Shown: piece after piece, positions 1 to 10,500 of the stretch
How positions within the stretch are numbered: position 1 is the stretch's first letter
Layout: each line of letters opens with the position of its first letter
Position numbers and translations under genes: made by a program
The notes under the pieces: model-generated
What the model was told of the DNA's origin: nothing
What the model saw: the letters and a program-made list of their open reading frames with translations, nothing else
The model's database searches: none
DNA from: Pedobacter cryotolerans
GTDB taxonomy: Bacteria > Bacteroidota > Bacteroidia > Sphingobacteriales > Sphingobacteriaceae
Assembly (NCBI RefSeq): GCF_005116475.1
Contig: NZ_SWBO01000005.1
Location: 124,001 to 188,000 of the forward strand
Reading direction: 5' to 3'
Length of the DNA stretch: 64,000 nucleotides

Positions 1-2
1 GG

Positions 3-2936
3 AGAAACCACTTATTCCCATTAGCATCCTTAAACAAAAACTTATATATTCCTTTACCTGTTTTAGGTTCAGTTTATCCGCTGTTGCGTTCTACTTTGTT
101 AAGTCCCGAAGATTTAAATCATCCGGCCTATAAAGATATGATGGCACAGATTAACAAGGTTTTTGGCGATAAACCTAATGTAATTTATGCAGCTGGGCAC
201 GAGCATGGTTTACAGCTAATTAAAACCAAGCAATTGCAAATTGTTAGTGGTTCTGGAGCTAAAATGAACCCGAATAAAAAAGGAAAAGGTTCGCTTTTTA
301 ATGATATGAGACAGGGTTATGTGATTGCAGATCAGTTAATTAATAATGACATGAAATATGATTATTATGTTTTTGCCGATACTGGGATAACCAAAGTTTA
401 CTCTTACACACAAAAATATAGAGAATTAGCGCCAATTGTTAAAAATGAGATGAAGCCGATTTTGGCAGACAGCATCACCATTAAAATTCATCCATCTTAT
501 GATAGTGTGGGTAAATTTCATCGCTACTTATTCGGAGAAAATTACCGTAAAGATTATGCAATGGATACCAAAGTTCCTGTGCTCAGGTTATCAAAAATTA
601 AGGGTGGCTTAAAACCTACTCAACTTGGTGGTGGTAATCAATCTAAATCATTAAGGTTAGAAGATAAAGATGGCAAAGAATGGGTTTTACGTAGTGTAGA
701 GAAGTATCCAGAGGTTTTACTGCCGCAAGGTTTGAGAGAAACTTTTGCTAAAGATATTTTAAAAGATAACATGTCTGCACAGCATCCATTTGGGGCTTTA
801 GTTGTACCAACACTCGCAAAAGCTGTTGATGTTCCGCATACCACGCCAATTATTGGTTGGGTATCTCCCGATGTTAATTTAGGTGATTATGGAGGTATTT
901 TCGCCAATACGCTGTGTTTACTAGAAGAAAGAGAACCAATCGGCGAATCTGATAACACCACCAAAATGCTTAAAAAGTTAGATGAAGATAACGATAATAC
1001 CTACGATGCAGGTATGTATTTGCGTGCAAGAGCGTTAGATGTAATGGTGGGCGATTGGGACAGACATGAAGACCAATGGCGATGGATGCCTGAAAAAACT
1101 GAAAAAGGTAAAAAATATTTAGCGGTTCCACGAGACCGTGATCAAGTGTTTTTTAGCTCGGATGGTAAAATTCAACGCTTTACACAAAGTTCATCGCTGT
1201 TACCTATGATGCAAGGTTACGAAAGAGAAATTAAAAATATCGATTGGTATTTATGGGAGGGTAGGGCAATGAATAGTCGATTATTGTCTCAATATACCGA
1301 AAAAGAATGGGATGCAGATGTAAAAGCTTTTTGTGATAAAATGACTGATGAAGTTTTTGAAAAAGCTTTAAAAAGTCTTCCTGAACCAAATTACACATTA
1401 AGACATGACCAATTTTTAGCTCGTTTAAAAGAACGTAGAGCATCTTTACCTAAATTAATGAATGATTTCTATCACTTTTTTAATAGAGTTGTAGATATAC
1501 AAACCAGCGATAAAAATGAGCGAGTATTAATTACAGATTCCGCTGGACAGTATTTAAAAGTGCAAATCAATAAAATTTCTAAAGAAGGTAATATTAAGGA
1601 AGAAATGTTCAGTAGAAACTTCGATCCAAATGTTACTAAAGAAATTCGTTTATACACCAAGGATGGTGATGATAGTGTCTTTATTGATAATAAAACATCA
1701 AATATTAAGCTCAGAATTATTGCTGGAAGTGGTAAAAAGAACTATGATTTGCCAAATGTTAGTCGTTCAATACAACTTTATGGTAGAAAAAATGGGAATT
1801 CTACATTTCAAGGTGATGGTGAAGATATGTTGCGTAAGAAAATGTCTGTAGATACATCAAATGTTTCTTTTTACAACAAAGATATGTATGGTAGGTCATC
1901 TTTAAATTTAAACTTTGGTTTAAACCGAGATGATGGACTTTTGGCAGGTTTAAATTATAAAATCGTAAATCCAGGTTTTAGAAAATCGCCTTATGGCAAT
2001 TCGCAATATTTTTCTTTTCTACACTCGTTTTCTTCCTCGGCATTTAGGTTTAACTATAAAGGCGATTGGCTAAAATTGATTGGCAAAGCCGATTTAATTT
2101 TAAAAGCAGATGCTTTTGCACCAGATAACACGCAAAACTTTTTTGGTGTAGGTAACGAAACACCCAATAATCAACCAATTCGATATTATAGAGCCAGATT
2201 TAATATTTACCAAATAGAATCATCTTTAAGATGGCGCAGACCAAAATCTACTTTTAGTGTAGGCACACAGTTTCAGCTATATAATTTTGATAATGATGAC
2301 AATACTGGCAGAATAACCACAAATTTACCAGCATTAAACTCTTTTGATAGTTTAACCATCACCAGAGGTAAACTTTTCGGCGGTGTAGTGGTAAATTTCA
2401 TCAATAATACCAGAGATAACGATTTGTTACCAACTTTAGGTAGTTATGTTGATTTTAAATGGACGGCAACCGCAGGCTTAAGTAAATTTGCAAATTCATT
2501 CGGACAGTTTACCGGAAGTATTTCATTGTACAAAAATTTAGATGGAAGAGCTAATTTTGTATTAGCCGACCGTTTTGGTGGTGGAATTACGGTTGGCAAA
2601 CCAGCTTTTTACCAAAATCAGTTTCTTGGCGGACAAGGAAATTTGTTAGGCTATCGTCAATTTCGCTTTGCAGGGCAACATAGTTTCTATAATAATGTAG
2701 AACTTAGAGCAAAATTAGGAGACTTTGTGAGCTATGTGCTTCCTGGTCAGGTGGGTTTAATGGGTTTTTATGATGTTGGTAGAGTGTGGAATGACAACGA
2801 GAAATCTGATAAATGGCACCATGGAGTAGGAGGTGGTATGTATTTTGCACCTGCCTCTTTAACTATATTTAGGTTTGTAATGGGTCATTCTGTAGAAGGT
2901 TGGTATCCTTATGTATCTATGAGTTTTAGATATTGA
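3..2936 (+). CDS. Metallophosphoesterase / outer-membrane beta-barrel fusion protein, 5'-truncated
   Basis: The frame is open from the left edge, so the true start lies outside the window and the first ATG-like codon (TTG at 84) should not be taken as the start. Near the visible N-terminus is YAAGHEHGLQLI (GHEH codons at 195-206), the last metal-ligand loop of calcineurin-like phosphoesterases. A long middle part follows with no family I can name. The last 350 or so residues, from about 1900, are rich in alternating aromatic and polar strands and end in FRY, as in BamA/TamA-type outer-membrane barrels. The likely product is an exported phosphoesterase tethered to an outer-membrane barrel. Its substrate is unknown. 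The next gene starts 11 bp downstream, so the two may share a transcript. Confidence 0.8.
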   Translation, partial: RNHLFPLASLNKNLYIPLPVLGSVYPLLRSTLLSPEDLNHPAYKDMMAQINKVFGDKPNVIYAAGHEHGLQLIKTKQLQIVSGSGAKMNPNKKGKGSLFNDMRQGYVIADQLINNDMKYDYYVFADTGITKVYSYTQKYRELAPIVKNEMKPILADSITIKIHPSYDSVGKFHRYLFGENYRKDYAMDTKVPVLRLSKIKGGLKPTQLGGGNQSKSLRLEDKDGKEWVLRSVEKYPEVLLPQGLRETFAKDILKDNMSAQHPFGALVVPTLAKAVDVPHTTPIIGWVSPDVNLGDYGGIFANTLCLLEEREPIGESDNTTKMLKKLDEDNDNTYDAGMYLRARALDVMVGDWDRHEDQWRWMPEKTEKGKKYLAVPRDRDQVFFSSDGKIQRFTQSSSLLPMMQGYEREIKNIDWYLWEGRAMNSRLLSQYTEKEWDADVKAFCDKMTDEVFEKALKSLPEPNYTLRHDQFLARLKERRASLPKLMNDFYHFFNRVVDIQTSDKNERVLITDSAGQYLKVQINKISKEGNIKEEMFSRNFDPNVTKEIRLYTKDGDDSVFIDNKTSNIKLRIIAGSGKKNYDLPNVSRSIQLYGRKNGNSTFQGDGEDMLRKKMSVDTSNVSFYNKDMYGRSSLNLNFGLNRDDGLLAGLNYKIVNPGFRKSPYGNSQYFSFLHSFSSSAFRFNYKGDWLKLIGKADLILKADAFAPDNTQNFFGVGNETPNNQPIRYYRARFNIYQIESSLRWRRPKSTFSVGTQFQLYNFDNDDNTGRITTNLPALNSFDSLTITRGKLFGGVVVNFINNTRDNDLLPTLGSYVDFKWTATAGLSKFANSFGQFTGSISLYKNLDGRANFVLADRFGGGITVGKPAFYQNQFLGGQGNLLGYRQFRFAGQHSFYNNVELRAKLGDFVSYVLPGQVGLMGFYDVGRVWNDNEKSDKWHHGVGGGMYFAPASLTIFRFVMGHSVEGWYPYVSMSFRY

Positions 2937-2947
2937 TATTGTAAAAA

Positions 2948-5380
2948 ATGAATACAAGTGTTGTAAAGATTAACGAGGGCGAATGTTTCAATTGTAAGGT
3001 AGCATATACACTTTCTTTTAGGCCTCTAATTGCCTATTTAAAAAGTAGACTTAAAACTGAGCAAACCTTAAAAGCAGAATTTTATCGTTTTTTGTTAGAA
3101 AAGATTGAACGTGAAGATGCGCTTAAAAATGACATCAATGTTGATGATTTAGCAAAATATAAAGATACTTTAGAACTCATTTTTACAATTCTTACGCCTT
3201 TAATGGCCAATGAAAACGATTTGTTTTGGGCAATGAGTACACCCGTACCCGAAAGCATATTTTTTAGTACAGATGGGTTTCACGAATTTTTTAGCTTACA
3301 CAAAGAAGAAAAAAATAAAAATAGCCATTTAGAAGAATCAAAAGAAACAAAGCAGATACAGTTTATTTATAAAATGATTTTGCGTAGGTTTTATAATTAT
3401 ACTTCTATTTCTAATAACGAAATTTTATACGCTTACACTGATCCAGAAACCCATTTAACTTCTTATTATAACATCAGTCCAGATACGCAGTTTGTTGATA
3501 TACAATTTGATGGAGAATTACCTGATTTAAACTTTGAGTTGGTTGCTACACAAATGCAAGAAGGGAAAGAAATTGAACTTTTACAAGAACTTTTACCTCT
3601 AAATAAATTTAAATTTGATGGTTTTTGCGTAATTACCCTTACGGATGTTACTTTACAGCACGCATTAGATGGCATAAGAGATGCACTAGTAAACCATACT
3701 TACGAAGCCGAAGCTTACCAGCATGTAATGCAAGCGCTAAAAACTTTGGCAGGTAATGGTCACATTGAGTTCGGTCTGCTTCCATTTTTAATGGTAAATG
3801 GCAAATTTGTTTTTGATAACGATCATCATTCTCAGAGCATACTTATAGATTCTGCTAAAAAATATAACATCGAAGAAGAAACGTTTTTTAATTTGGTAAA
3901 CGAATATATCGAACACCCTCGTCCGGTATTTTTTAATAATCTAACTGATGATAAAATTGAAAAGTTTCCATTTTTAGATATTTTAAGAAAAAATGGCGTT
4001 AAATCTTATTCATTTTTACCAATTTTTTATAACAACCAGTTAGCTGGGATAATGGAAATTTATTCTGAAGAAAATTTAGTGGTTGATGAAAAATTACTAT
4101 CCAGATTTCATTCGGCTTTGCCATTATTAGGGCAACTTTTACAATACCGAATTGAGGATTTTAACTCAAAAATGGATAACGTTTTAAAAGATAAGTTTAC
4201 AGCTTTACAACCATCGGTACAATGGAAATTTAACCAAGTAGTATGGGATTATTTAAAGAAAAGTAGGAGTAAAAAAACCCACGAAATTGAAACCGTTACT
4301 TTTAAAGGCCTTTATCCTTTATTTGGTGCAATAGATATCAAAAGTTCTACCGTAGAACGTAATTACGCTTTGCAAGAAGATCTTAAAGTTTTACTTGCGC
4401 TACTTTGCCAAACACTAGAAGATTTAAGAACCATTATACGTCTCGATTTATTAGATAAAATTTTATATAACTGTAAGGATTGGGTAAAACGAGTTGATGA
4501 TTTTATCAACTCTAGTGAGGAAGCTCAATTAAATGAATTTTTAGAGCTCGAAGTTTATCCGATGTTAAGACATATAGAAAAAGGTAATTCTTTAACTACG
4601 GATGTAATTTCTACTTACTTTAACAATATTAACTCAGAAAACGGCATAGCTCACGAAAATAGAAGAACGTTAGAAACTTCTATGCAATTTATAAACACTG
4701 CTGTTAGCGATTATTTAGAAGATGCACAGCAGACTTTACAAGAGACATATCCTTGTTATTTTGCAAAGTTTAGAACCGATGGAGTAGAATACGATATTTA
4801 CATTGGTCAAGACATCGCACCAGATGTGCCTTTTGATTTGTTGTATTTAAAAAATATTCGCCTTTGGCAGTTAACGGCAATGGTAGAAGTTGCTCGTTTA
4901 ACCAATAGTTTGGTAGGTCAAATGCCACGCCCTTTACTTACAACACAGTTGATTTTTATTCACTCAAACCCTATAGATATTAGCTTTAGAAACGATGAAC
5001 GTAGATTTGATGTAGAAGGAGCTTACAACATTAGATACGAAGTAGTCAAAAAACGAATTGATAAAGTTTTAGTTAGCGGAACAGACCAGCGTTTAACACA
5101 GCCTGGCAAAATTGCATTAGTTTATTTTAATAATTACGAAGCCAATGAATATCGAGAATATATTGAATATTTACAGGAACAAGGGTTTTTGCTAAACGAT
5201 TTAGAAACTTTAGAGTTAGAAGAATTACAAGGTGTTAGCGGTTTAAAAGCATTACGTGTTGGTGTAAATTATATGTCGTGTGATTTTTTTGATGAACAAT
5301 GGACCAAATTGAAAAAGTCGATTAAAATAGAGCCATCCAAAAAATTAAATAAGGATGATCAACTAAAGTTAAAAAACTAA
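2948..5380 (+). CDS. GAF domain-containing protein, cytoplasmic, 810 aa
   Basis: No signal peptide or membrane segment is visible. A GAF-like ligand-sensing domain fits residues about 250-410, where a helix, a strand and the run 'SYSFLPIFYNNQLAGIMEIY' look like the GAF core. The N-terminal 240 and C-terminal 400 residues are mostly helical and match nothing I recognise. There is no HTH, kinase, cyclase or GGDEF/EAL motif, so the output is unknown. It follows the phosphoesterase-barrel gene after 11 bp, which suggests a shared transcript, but no functional link is evident. A role in signalling is inferred from the GAF domain alone. Confidence 0.7.
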   Translation: MNTSVVKINEGECFNCKVAYTLSFRPLIAYLKSRLKTEQTLKAEFYRFLLEKIEREDALKNDINVDDLAKYKDTLELIFTILTPLMANENDLFWAMSTPVPESIFFSTDGFHEFFSLHKEEKNKNSHLEESKETKQIQFIYKMILRRFYNYTSISNNEILYAYTDPETHLTSYYNISPDTQFVDIQFDGELPDLNFELVATQMQEGKEIELLQELLPLNKFKFDGFCVITLTDVTLQHALDGIRDALVNHTYEAEAYQHVMQALKTLAGNGHIEFGLLPFLMVNGKFVFDNDHHSQSILIDSAKKYNIEEETFFNLVNEYIEHPRPVFFNNLTDDKIEKFPFLDILRKNGVKSYSFLPIFYNNQLAGIMEIYSEENLVVDEKLLSRFHSALPLLGQLLQYRIEDFNSKMDNVLKDKFTALQPSVQWKFNQVVWDYLKKSRSKKTHEIETVTFKGLYPLFGAIDIKSSTVERNYALQEDLKVLLALLCQTLEDLRTIIRLDLLDKILYNCKDWVKRVDDFINSSEEAQLNEFLELEVYPMLRHIEKGNSLTTDVISTYFNNINSENGIAHENRRTLETSMQFINTAVSDYLEDAQQTLQETYPCYFAKFRTDGVEYDIYIGQDIAPDVPFDLLYLKNIRLWQLTAMVEVARLTNSLVGQMPRPLLTTQLIFIHSNPIDISFRNDERRFDVEGAYNIRYEVVKKRIDKVLVSGTDQRLTQPGKIALVYFNNYEANEYREYIEYLQEQGFLLNDLETLELEELQGVSGLKALRVGVNYMSCDFFDEQWTKLKKSIKIEPSKKLNKDDQLKLKN

Positions 5381-5555
5381 ATTCACCTAAAACTTTAAAC
5401 CTGTTTTAATACCAAACAGATACATATATTCTTTGTACTACAGACCATTGTTTCTGAAGCCGCACCAACTGCGTTGAAAAATTAGTTGAAATAAATCTAC
5501 TCAAAACCTCATTTAAACACCAATAAAAACCTTTCTATTTTATCTGACAAATAAA

Positions 5556-5569
5556 TGATATGCATATCA
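5556..5569. promoter_or_regulatory. 14-bp perfect palindrome upstream of tetR
   Basis: TGATATGCATATCA equals its own reverse complement. It sits 12 bp before the presumed -7 box of tetR, where an activator or a second repressor could bind. It does not resemble the TetR operator copies nearby. Confidence 0.3.
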
Positions 5570-5580
5570 AAAACTGTTTC

Positions 5581-5588
5581 TACATTTG
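5581..5588 (+). promoter_or_regulatory. Bacteroidota -7 box (TACATTTG) for tetR
   Basis: It matches the TAnnTTTG consensus of the Bacteroidota primary sigma factor and lies 35 bp before the tetR ATG. The first operator copy begins at the next base, so a bound repressor would cover the transcription start. I see no clear -33 TTTG element. Confidence 0.5.
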
Positions 5589-5603
5589 TTTAACAGTGTT
5601 AGA
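5589..5603. promoter_or_regulatory. Predicted TetR operator O1
   Basis: TTTAACAGTGTTAGA is an imperfect palindrome with half-sites TNTAACA and TGTTAGA around one central base. The same 15-mer occurs inverted at 6241 and as a perfect palindrome at 6327. Its position just after the tetR -7 box points to autorepression. Confidence 0.6.
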
Positions 5604-5623
5604 TTATTATACAGCACTTAACT

Positions 5624-6220
5624 ATGGGAAGTAAAGAAAGAATACAGCGTTTAAAAGAAGATACTCGGAAGGGTATATTAGATGCTGCTTTACAAATTGT
5701 AAAACAAGAAGGATGGGCTGCCTTAAGTATGCGCAAAATTGCGGATATGATAGAGTATACCGCACCAATTATTTACGAATATTTCCCGAATAAAGAAGGT
5801 ATTTTGTTAGAACTAACCAGGCAAGGTTACATCCACTTGGGTGTAAAAGTTAAAGCTGCAAGAGATAGTAAAAACAATGCAGAAGATCAATTGGAAGCCA
5901 TGTGGTTAGCTTATTGGGATTTTGCTTTTGAAGAAACAGAGTTTTATCAACTAATGTATGGTGTACAAGTAAATTGTTGCGAGTTGTACAAAAAAATGCC
6001 AGAAGCAGAGTATACCACAGATCTGTTTTATGATGTAATTGAGCAAATTCTTATTCCTCCAGTTACCGAAGACACTTCTTGCTTAAAATATTATACTTTT
6101 TGGTCGTTAATACATGGTTTAATTTCACTGAACTTGGTGCAAAAAGGTGCCAATGATCAAATCAATCAAGAAATTTTAAGAAGTGCTATTAAGGCCATTA
6201 TCAAAACCATTAACGACTAA
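5624..6220 (+). CDS. TetR/AcrR-family transcriptional repressor of the efflux operon
   Basis: A 198-aa protein with an N-terminal TetR HTH at residues about 15-65 (the run 'LSMRKIADMIEYTAPIIYEY' is the helix-turn-helix with its Tyr-rich recognition helix). The all-helical C-terminal domain would bind ligand and dimerise. It lies directly before a same-strand MFP-RND-OMF operon, the usual arrangement for a local repressor whose inducer is a pump substrate. A 15-bp palindrome before tetR, before the MFP gene and inside its first codons is the probable binding site, giving autorepression and operon repression. The inducer cannot be told from sequence. Confidence 0.9.
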   Translation: MGSKERIQRLKEDTRKGILDAALQIVKQEGWAALSMRKIADMIEYTAPIIYEYFPNKEGILLELTRQGYIHLGVKVKAARDSKNNAEDQLEAMWLAYWDFAFEETEFYQLMYGVQVNCCELYKKMPEAEYTTDLFYDVIEQILIPPVTEDTSCLKYYTFWSLIHGLISLNLVQKGANDQINQEILRSAIKAIIKTIND

Positions 6221-6240
6221 AACTTTTTTTTGCCCAATTA

Positions 6241-6255
6241 TCTAACACTGTTAAA
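6241..6255. promoter_or_regulatory. Predicted TetR operator O2, upstream of the efflux operon
   Basis: TCTAACACTGTTAAA is the exact reverse complement of O1. It lies 41 bp before the MFP start codon in the 76-bp gap after tetR. I see no TAnnTTTG box in this gap, so it may act on read-through from the tetR promoter or on a weaker promoter. Confidence 0.6.
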
Positions 6256-6296
6256 TTAATTATCTACGTAAAATACAAACTAAAATCTTTTAAATC

Positions 6297-7493
6297 ATGA
6301 ATTATATGCCAAACTTTACTTCACAATCTAACAATGTTAGATTATTTAACGCTTTAATAATATCATTATCAGCTGCAGCTCTTTTGTTTTTAGCTAGTTG
6401 CAGTTCTACACCTGCACAAGTTGCGGCAACCCCAGCACTTTCTTTGCCTGTGGCAACGGTTAATGAAAGTTCTCAAGAAACATTTATTGATTATCCAGCT
6501 GCTATACAAGGTGCATCAGATTTAGAAATCCGCTCTCAAATTGCGGGTACAATAGACAGAGTTTTAGTTAACGAAGGCCAATTGGTAAGCAAAGGTCAAT
6601 TGTTGTTTCAAATTTCTGAGCTTCCTTTTAGGGCACAATTAAACAATGCAAAAGCGGCTTTAAGTGCAGCAAAGGCGGCAGTTTTAAATGCACAGCTAGA
6701 AATAGATAAACTTAATCCATTGGTACAAGCAAAAGTGGTTTCTGCTTATCAATTACAAACTGCAAAAACAACACATCAAATCGCTTTAGCAAATGTTGAG
6801 CAGGCTAGTGCTGCGGTTAGTAGCGCTCAAATTAATCTAAATTACACGCAAATTAAAGCGCCATTAAGTGGCTATATTGGCCGTTTACCAAAAAAACAAG
6901 GCAGTTTGGTTAGTCCAACAGATGTTGAAGCATTAACACAACTTTCTGATGTACATGAAGTTCGTGTATATTTCTCATTGGCAGAAACTGATTTTATCAA
7001 TTTTAATGCAAAATACCAAGGTAATTCTGTAGCCGATAGAATTAAACATTTGCCATTAGTTTCATTGATCTTGGCAGATGATACCATTTATCCAATATCA
7101 GGAAAAATTGATATGATTGATGGTCAGTTTGATAAAAATACAGGTGCAATTACTTTAAGAGCAAGTTTTGCCAATACAAAAGGTTTATTAAGATCGGGCA
7201 ATACAGGTAAAATAAGACTAGGCTTAGCGCATGAACATGCGCTTTTAGTGCCTCAATCTGCCACCGTAGAAATGCAAGATAAAACTTTTGTATTTGCTGT
7301 GGGTAAAGACAATAAAGTAACCAAAACTGCCATTGCAATTGATGGAAAAGCAGGCAATGATTACCTAATAAAAGACGGTTTAAAACCTGGCGACCAAATT
7401 GTTTTAAGTGGTTTAGACCGATTACAAGATGGTCAGCTTATTCAACCCGATAAAAAAATTGAAAAAGTAGCTCAATTAATTTCTAAAAAATAA
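6297..7493 (+). CDS. RND efflux periplasmic adaptor (membrane fusion lipoprotein)
   Basis: A 398-aa AcrA/MexA-type adaptor. The N-terminus has a hydrophobic stretch ending in LFLASC, a lipobox that would anchor it to the inner membrane. A biotinyl-lipoyl half-motif (residues about 75-105), an Ala-rich helical hairpin (about 110-180), a second lipoyl half and a beta-barrel domain follow in the usual order. It links the inner-membrane pump encoded next to the outer-membrane channel. ATG at 6297 is used; ATG at 6306 is equally possible. Operator O3 lies inside the first 15 codons whichever start is used. The permease begins 10 bp downstream. Confidence 0.93.
   Translation: MNYMPNFTSQSNNVRLFNALIISLSAAALLFLASCSSTPAQVAATPALSLPVATVNESSQETFIDYPAAIQGASDLEIRSQIAGTIDRVLVNEGQLVSKGQLLFQISELPFRAQLNNAKAALSAAKAAVLNAQLEIDKLNPLVQAKVVSAYQLQTAKTTHQIALANVEQASAAVSSAQINLNYTQIKAPLSGYIGRLPKKQGSLVSPTDVEALTQLSDVHEVRVYFSLAETDFINFNAKYQGNSVADRIKHLPLVSLILADDTIYPISGKIDMIDGQFDKNTGAITLRASFANTKGLLRSGNTGKIRLGLAHEHALLVPQSATVEMQDKTFVFAVGKDNKVTKTAIAIDGKAGNDYLIKDGLKPGDQIVLSGLDRLQDGQLIQPDKKIEKVAQLISKK
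6327..6341. promoter_or_regulatory. Predicted TetR operator O3, inside the MFP coding region
   Basis: TCTAACAATGTTAGA is a perfect 7-1-7 palindrome and so the best of the three copies. It lies within codons 11-15 of the adaptor gene, about 86 bp centre to centre from O2. A repressor here could block elongation or join O2 by looping. Confidence 0.5.
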
Positions 7494-7503
7494 CAATAAG
7501 ATA

Positions 7504-10500
7504 ATGTTTAAGATTTTTATACAAAGACCAATACTGGCAACCGTAATTTCCATATTATTGGTAATATTGGGTGTACTTGGTTTAACTAAATTACCGCTCC
7601 AACAATTTCCAGATATTGCACCACCATCGGTTTTGGTTACTGCAGTATATCCTGGTGCAAATGCCGAAACTGTTTTACGTTCGGTAGCGCCATCTTTAGA
7701 AGAGTCAATTAATGGCGTTGAGAACATGACCTACATGAGTTCAACGGCTAGTAATGACGGCTCATTGGCTATTACAGTTTTCTTTAAATTAGGTACCAAT
7801 GCAGATCAGGCGGCGGTAAATGTGCAAAACAGAGTTGCTCAGGCCACCAGTCAGTTGCCTGCAGAAGTGGTGCAGCAAGGTGTAACTACCGCAAAACAAC
7901 AAAATAGCTTTATTATGGCTATTGGCATGTTTACAAAAGACGAAGCAAAATATGATCAAACTTTTGTGGCCAATTATGCACAGATTAATATCATCCCCGA
8001 AATAAAAAGGATACCAGGCGTTGGCGCTGCAAGTATTTTTGGTGGTGTAAAAGATTATTCGATGCGTGTTTGGCTAAATCCAACTCAAATGGCAACTTAT
8101 AAAGTTACCCCTAACGAGGTAATGAAGGCCATTCAGGATAAAAGTTTGGAAGCTGCCCCAGGTAAATTTGGTGAACGTAGTAAAGAAGTTTTTGAATACG
8201 TAATCAAATACAAAGGAAAGCTTACTAAGCCCGATGAATATGAGAATATAGCAATCAGATCTAATCCAGATGGTTCTGTTTTACACTTAAAAGATGTGGC
8301 CAGAATAGAGTTAGGTGCTTATTCTTACAACAGTTTAACCCGTTTAAACGGACAAAAAGGTGTAGTGATTGGTATTATCCAATTGGCTGGTTCTAACGCA
8401 AATGAAATACAGGTTGCCATTAATAAGTTAATGGAAAAAGCTGCTAAAGATTACCCAAAGGGGATTGAACATAACATTTTCTATAGCACAAAAGTAGCTT
8501 TAGATCAATCAATAGATCAGGTTATACATACTTTAATTGAAGCATTTTTACTTGTATTTATTGTTGTTTTTATCTTTCTGCAAGATTTTAGGTCAACTCT
8601 TATTCCTGCTATTGCGGTGCCAGTAGCTATTTTAGGTACGTTTTTCTTTATGCAACTTTTTGGGTTTTCTATCAATTTATTAACCCTATTTGCATTAATT
8701 TTAGCCATAGGTATTGTGGTAGATGATGCCATTGTAGTTGTAGAGGCTGTACATGCCAAAATGGAACATAAGCATTTAGGACCAAAAGCAGCTACACACG
8801 AAGCCATGAGTGAAATAACTGGAGCTATTATTTCAATTACTTTAGTAATGGCGGCGGTATTTTTGCCAGTTGGTTTTATGGAGGGCTCAACTGGTTTATT
8901 CTATCGCCAGTTTGCATTTACCATGGCCATCGCCATTGTAATATCAGCGGTTAACGCATTAACGCTTAGTCCGGCATTAGCAGCTTTATTTTTAAAAGAC
9001 AATCATGGTAATGAACAAAATATTGCACATAAAAAGGTAGGTTTTAAAGAGAAATTCTTTAATGGATTTAATAGCAGTTTTAATGCAATGACCAATCGCT
9101 ATGTAAACAGTTTAAAATTTCTAATAAAAAATAAGTGGTTAAGCTTAGGTGGCTTGGCTTTAATTACTCTTGTTACAGTTTGGATGGTTAGAACTACGGC
9201 AACTGGATTTATCCCTACCGAAGATCAAGGATTTATTGCTATTTCGGTTTCTACACCATCAGGTACATCATTAGATGGTACACAAAAAGTAATGACCGAA
9301 GCAGAAAATGTTTTGAGTAAACTTGATGCGTCAAGAGATGTAACAGCCATTTCTGGGTTCAATTTGCTTACCAATTCAACAAGTCCATCATCTGCGGTAG
9401 TTTTTGTATTGCTTAAACCAATAGAAGAAAGAGGCAAGGTAAAAGACATTGATGAGATAATGAATGAAGTGAGAGCCAAATTGGGTGCCGTTTCTGGTGG
9501 AATGTTCTTCGTGTTCAGTTTTCCAACAGTACCAGGTTTTAGTAATGTTGAAGCTTTAGATATGGTTTTGCAAGATAAAACTGGGGGTAAGTTGGATAAG
9601 TTTAGCGGTATTTCTCAAAATTTTATAGCAGAGCTGATGAAACAACCTGCTATCGCGGCAGCTTTTACCAGTTTTAAAGCAGATTATCCTCAATTACAAT
9701 TAGATATAAATGATGAAAAAGCTGATCAATTGGGTGTAAATGTTAAGGATATTTTGCAAACCATGCAAACTTATTTTGGCAGTGCCCAAGCCTCAGATTT
9801 TAATCGTTTTGGTAAATATTATAGGGTTGTGGTACAAGCTGATATCCAAGATAGGGCAGATCCATCAGCTATAGATAGGGTTTTTGTGAAAAACAACAAA
9901 GGAGAAATGGTGCCATTAAATACCTTGGTTAAGTTAAGTCGAATTTACGGCTCAGAAACGGCATCAAGATATAATTTGTTCAACTCTATTTCTATTAATG
10001 CCATTCCGAAACCTGGTTTTAGTTCTGGCGATGCTATTAAAGCAATTGAGGATGTAGCAGCTAAACAATTACCAGCTGGTTATAGTTATGAGTTTTCTGG
10101 ACAAACCAGAGAAGAAATCTCTTCTGGGGGGCAATCGGCGGTTATCTTTTTATTGTGCGTTGTCTTTATCTACTTTTTATTATCAGCACAATATGAGAGT
10201 TATTTATTGCCATTAGCAGTTATTTTCTCTATTCCGGTTGGTGTGTTTGGTGTGTTCTTAGCCATTGGTTTTGCTGGTATAGAAAACAATATTTATGTAC
10301 AAGTTGCACTTATCATGCTCATTGGCTTATTGGCCAAAAATGCAATTTTAATTATAGAGTTTGCAGTGCAAAGACGCCGAGCCGGACAACCATTAGTAGC
10401 AGCGGCCTTAGAAGCAGCTAAATTAAGGTTGCGTCCAATTATCATGACATCACTTGCCTTTATTGTAGGTTTAATTCCGATGACTTTTGCTACAGGTCCA

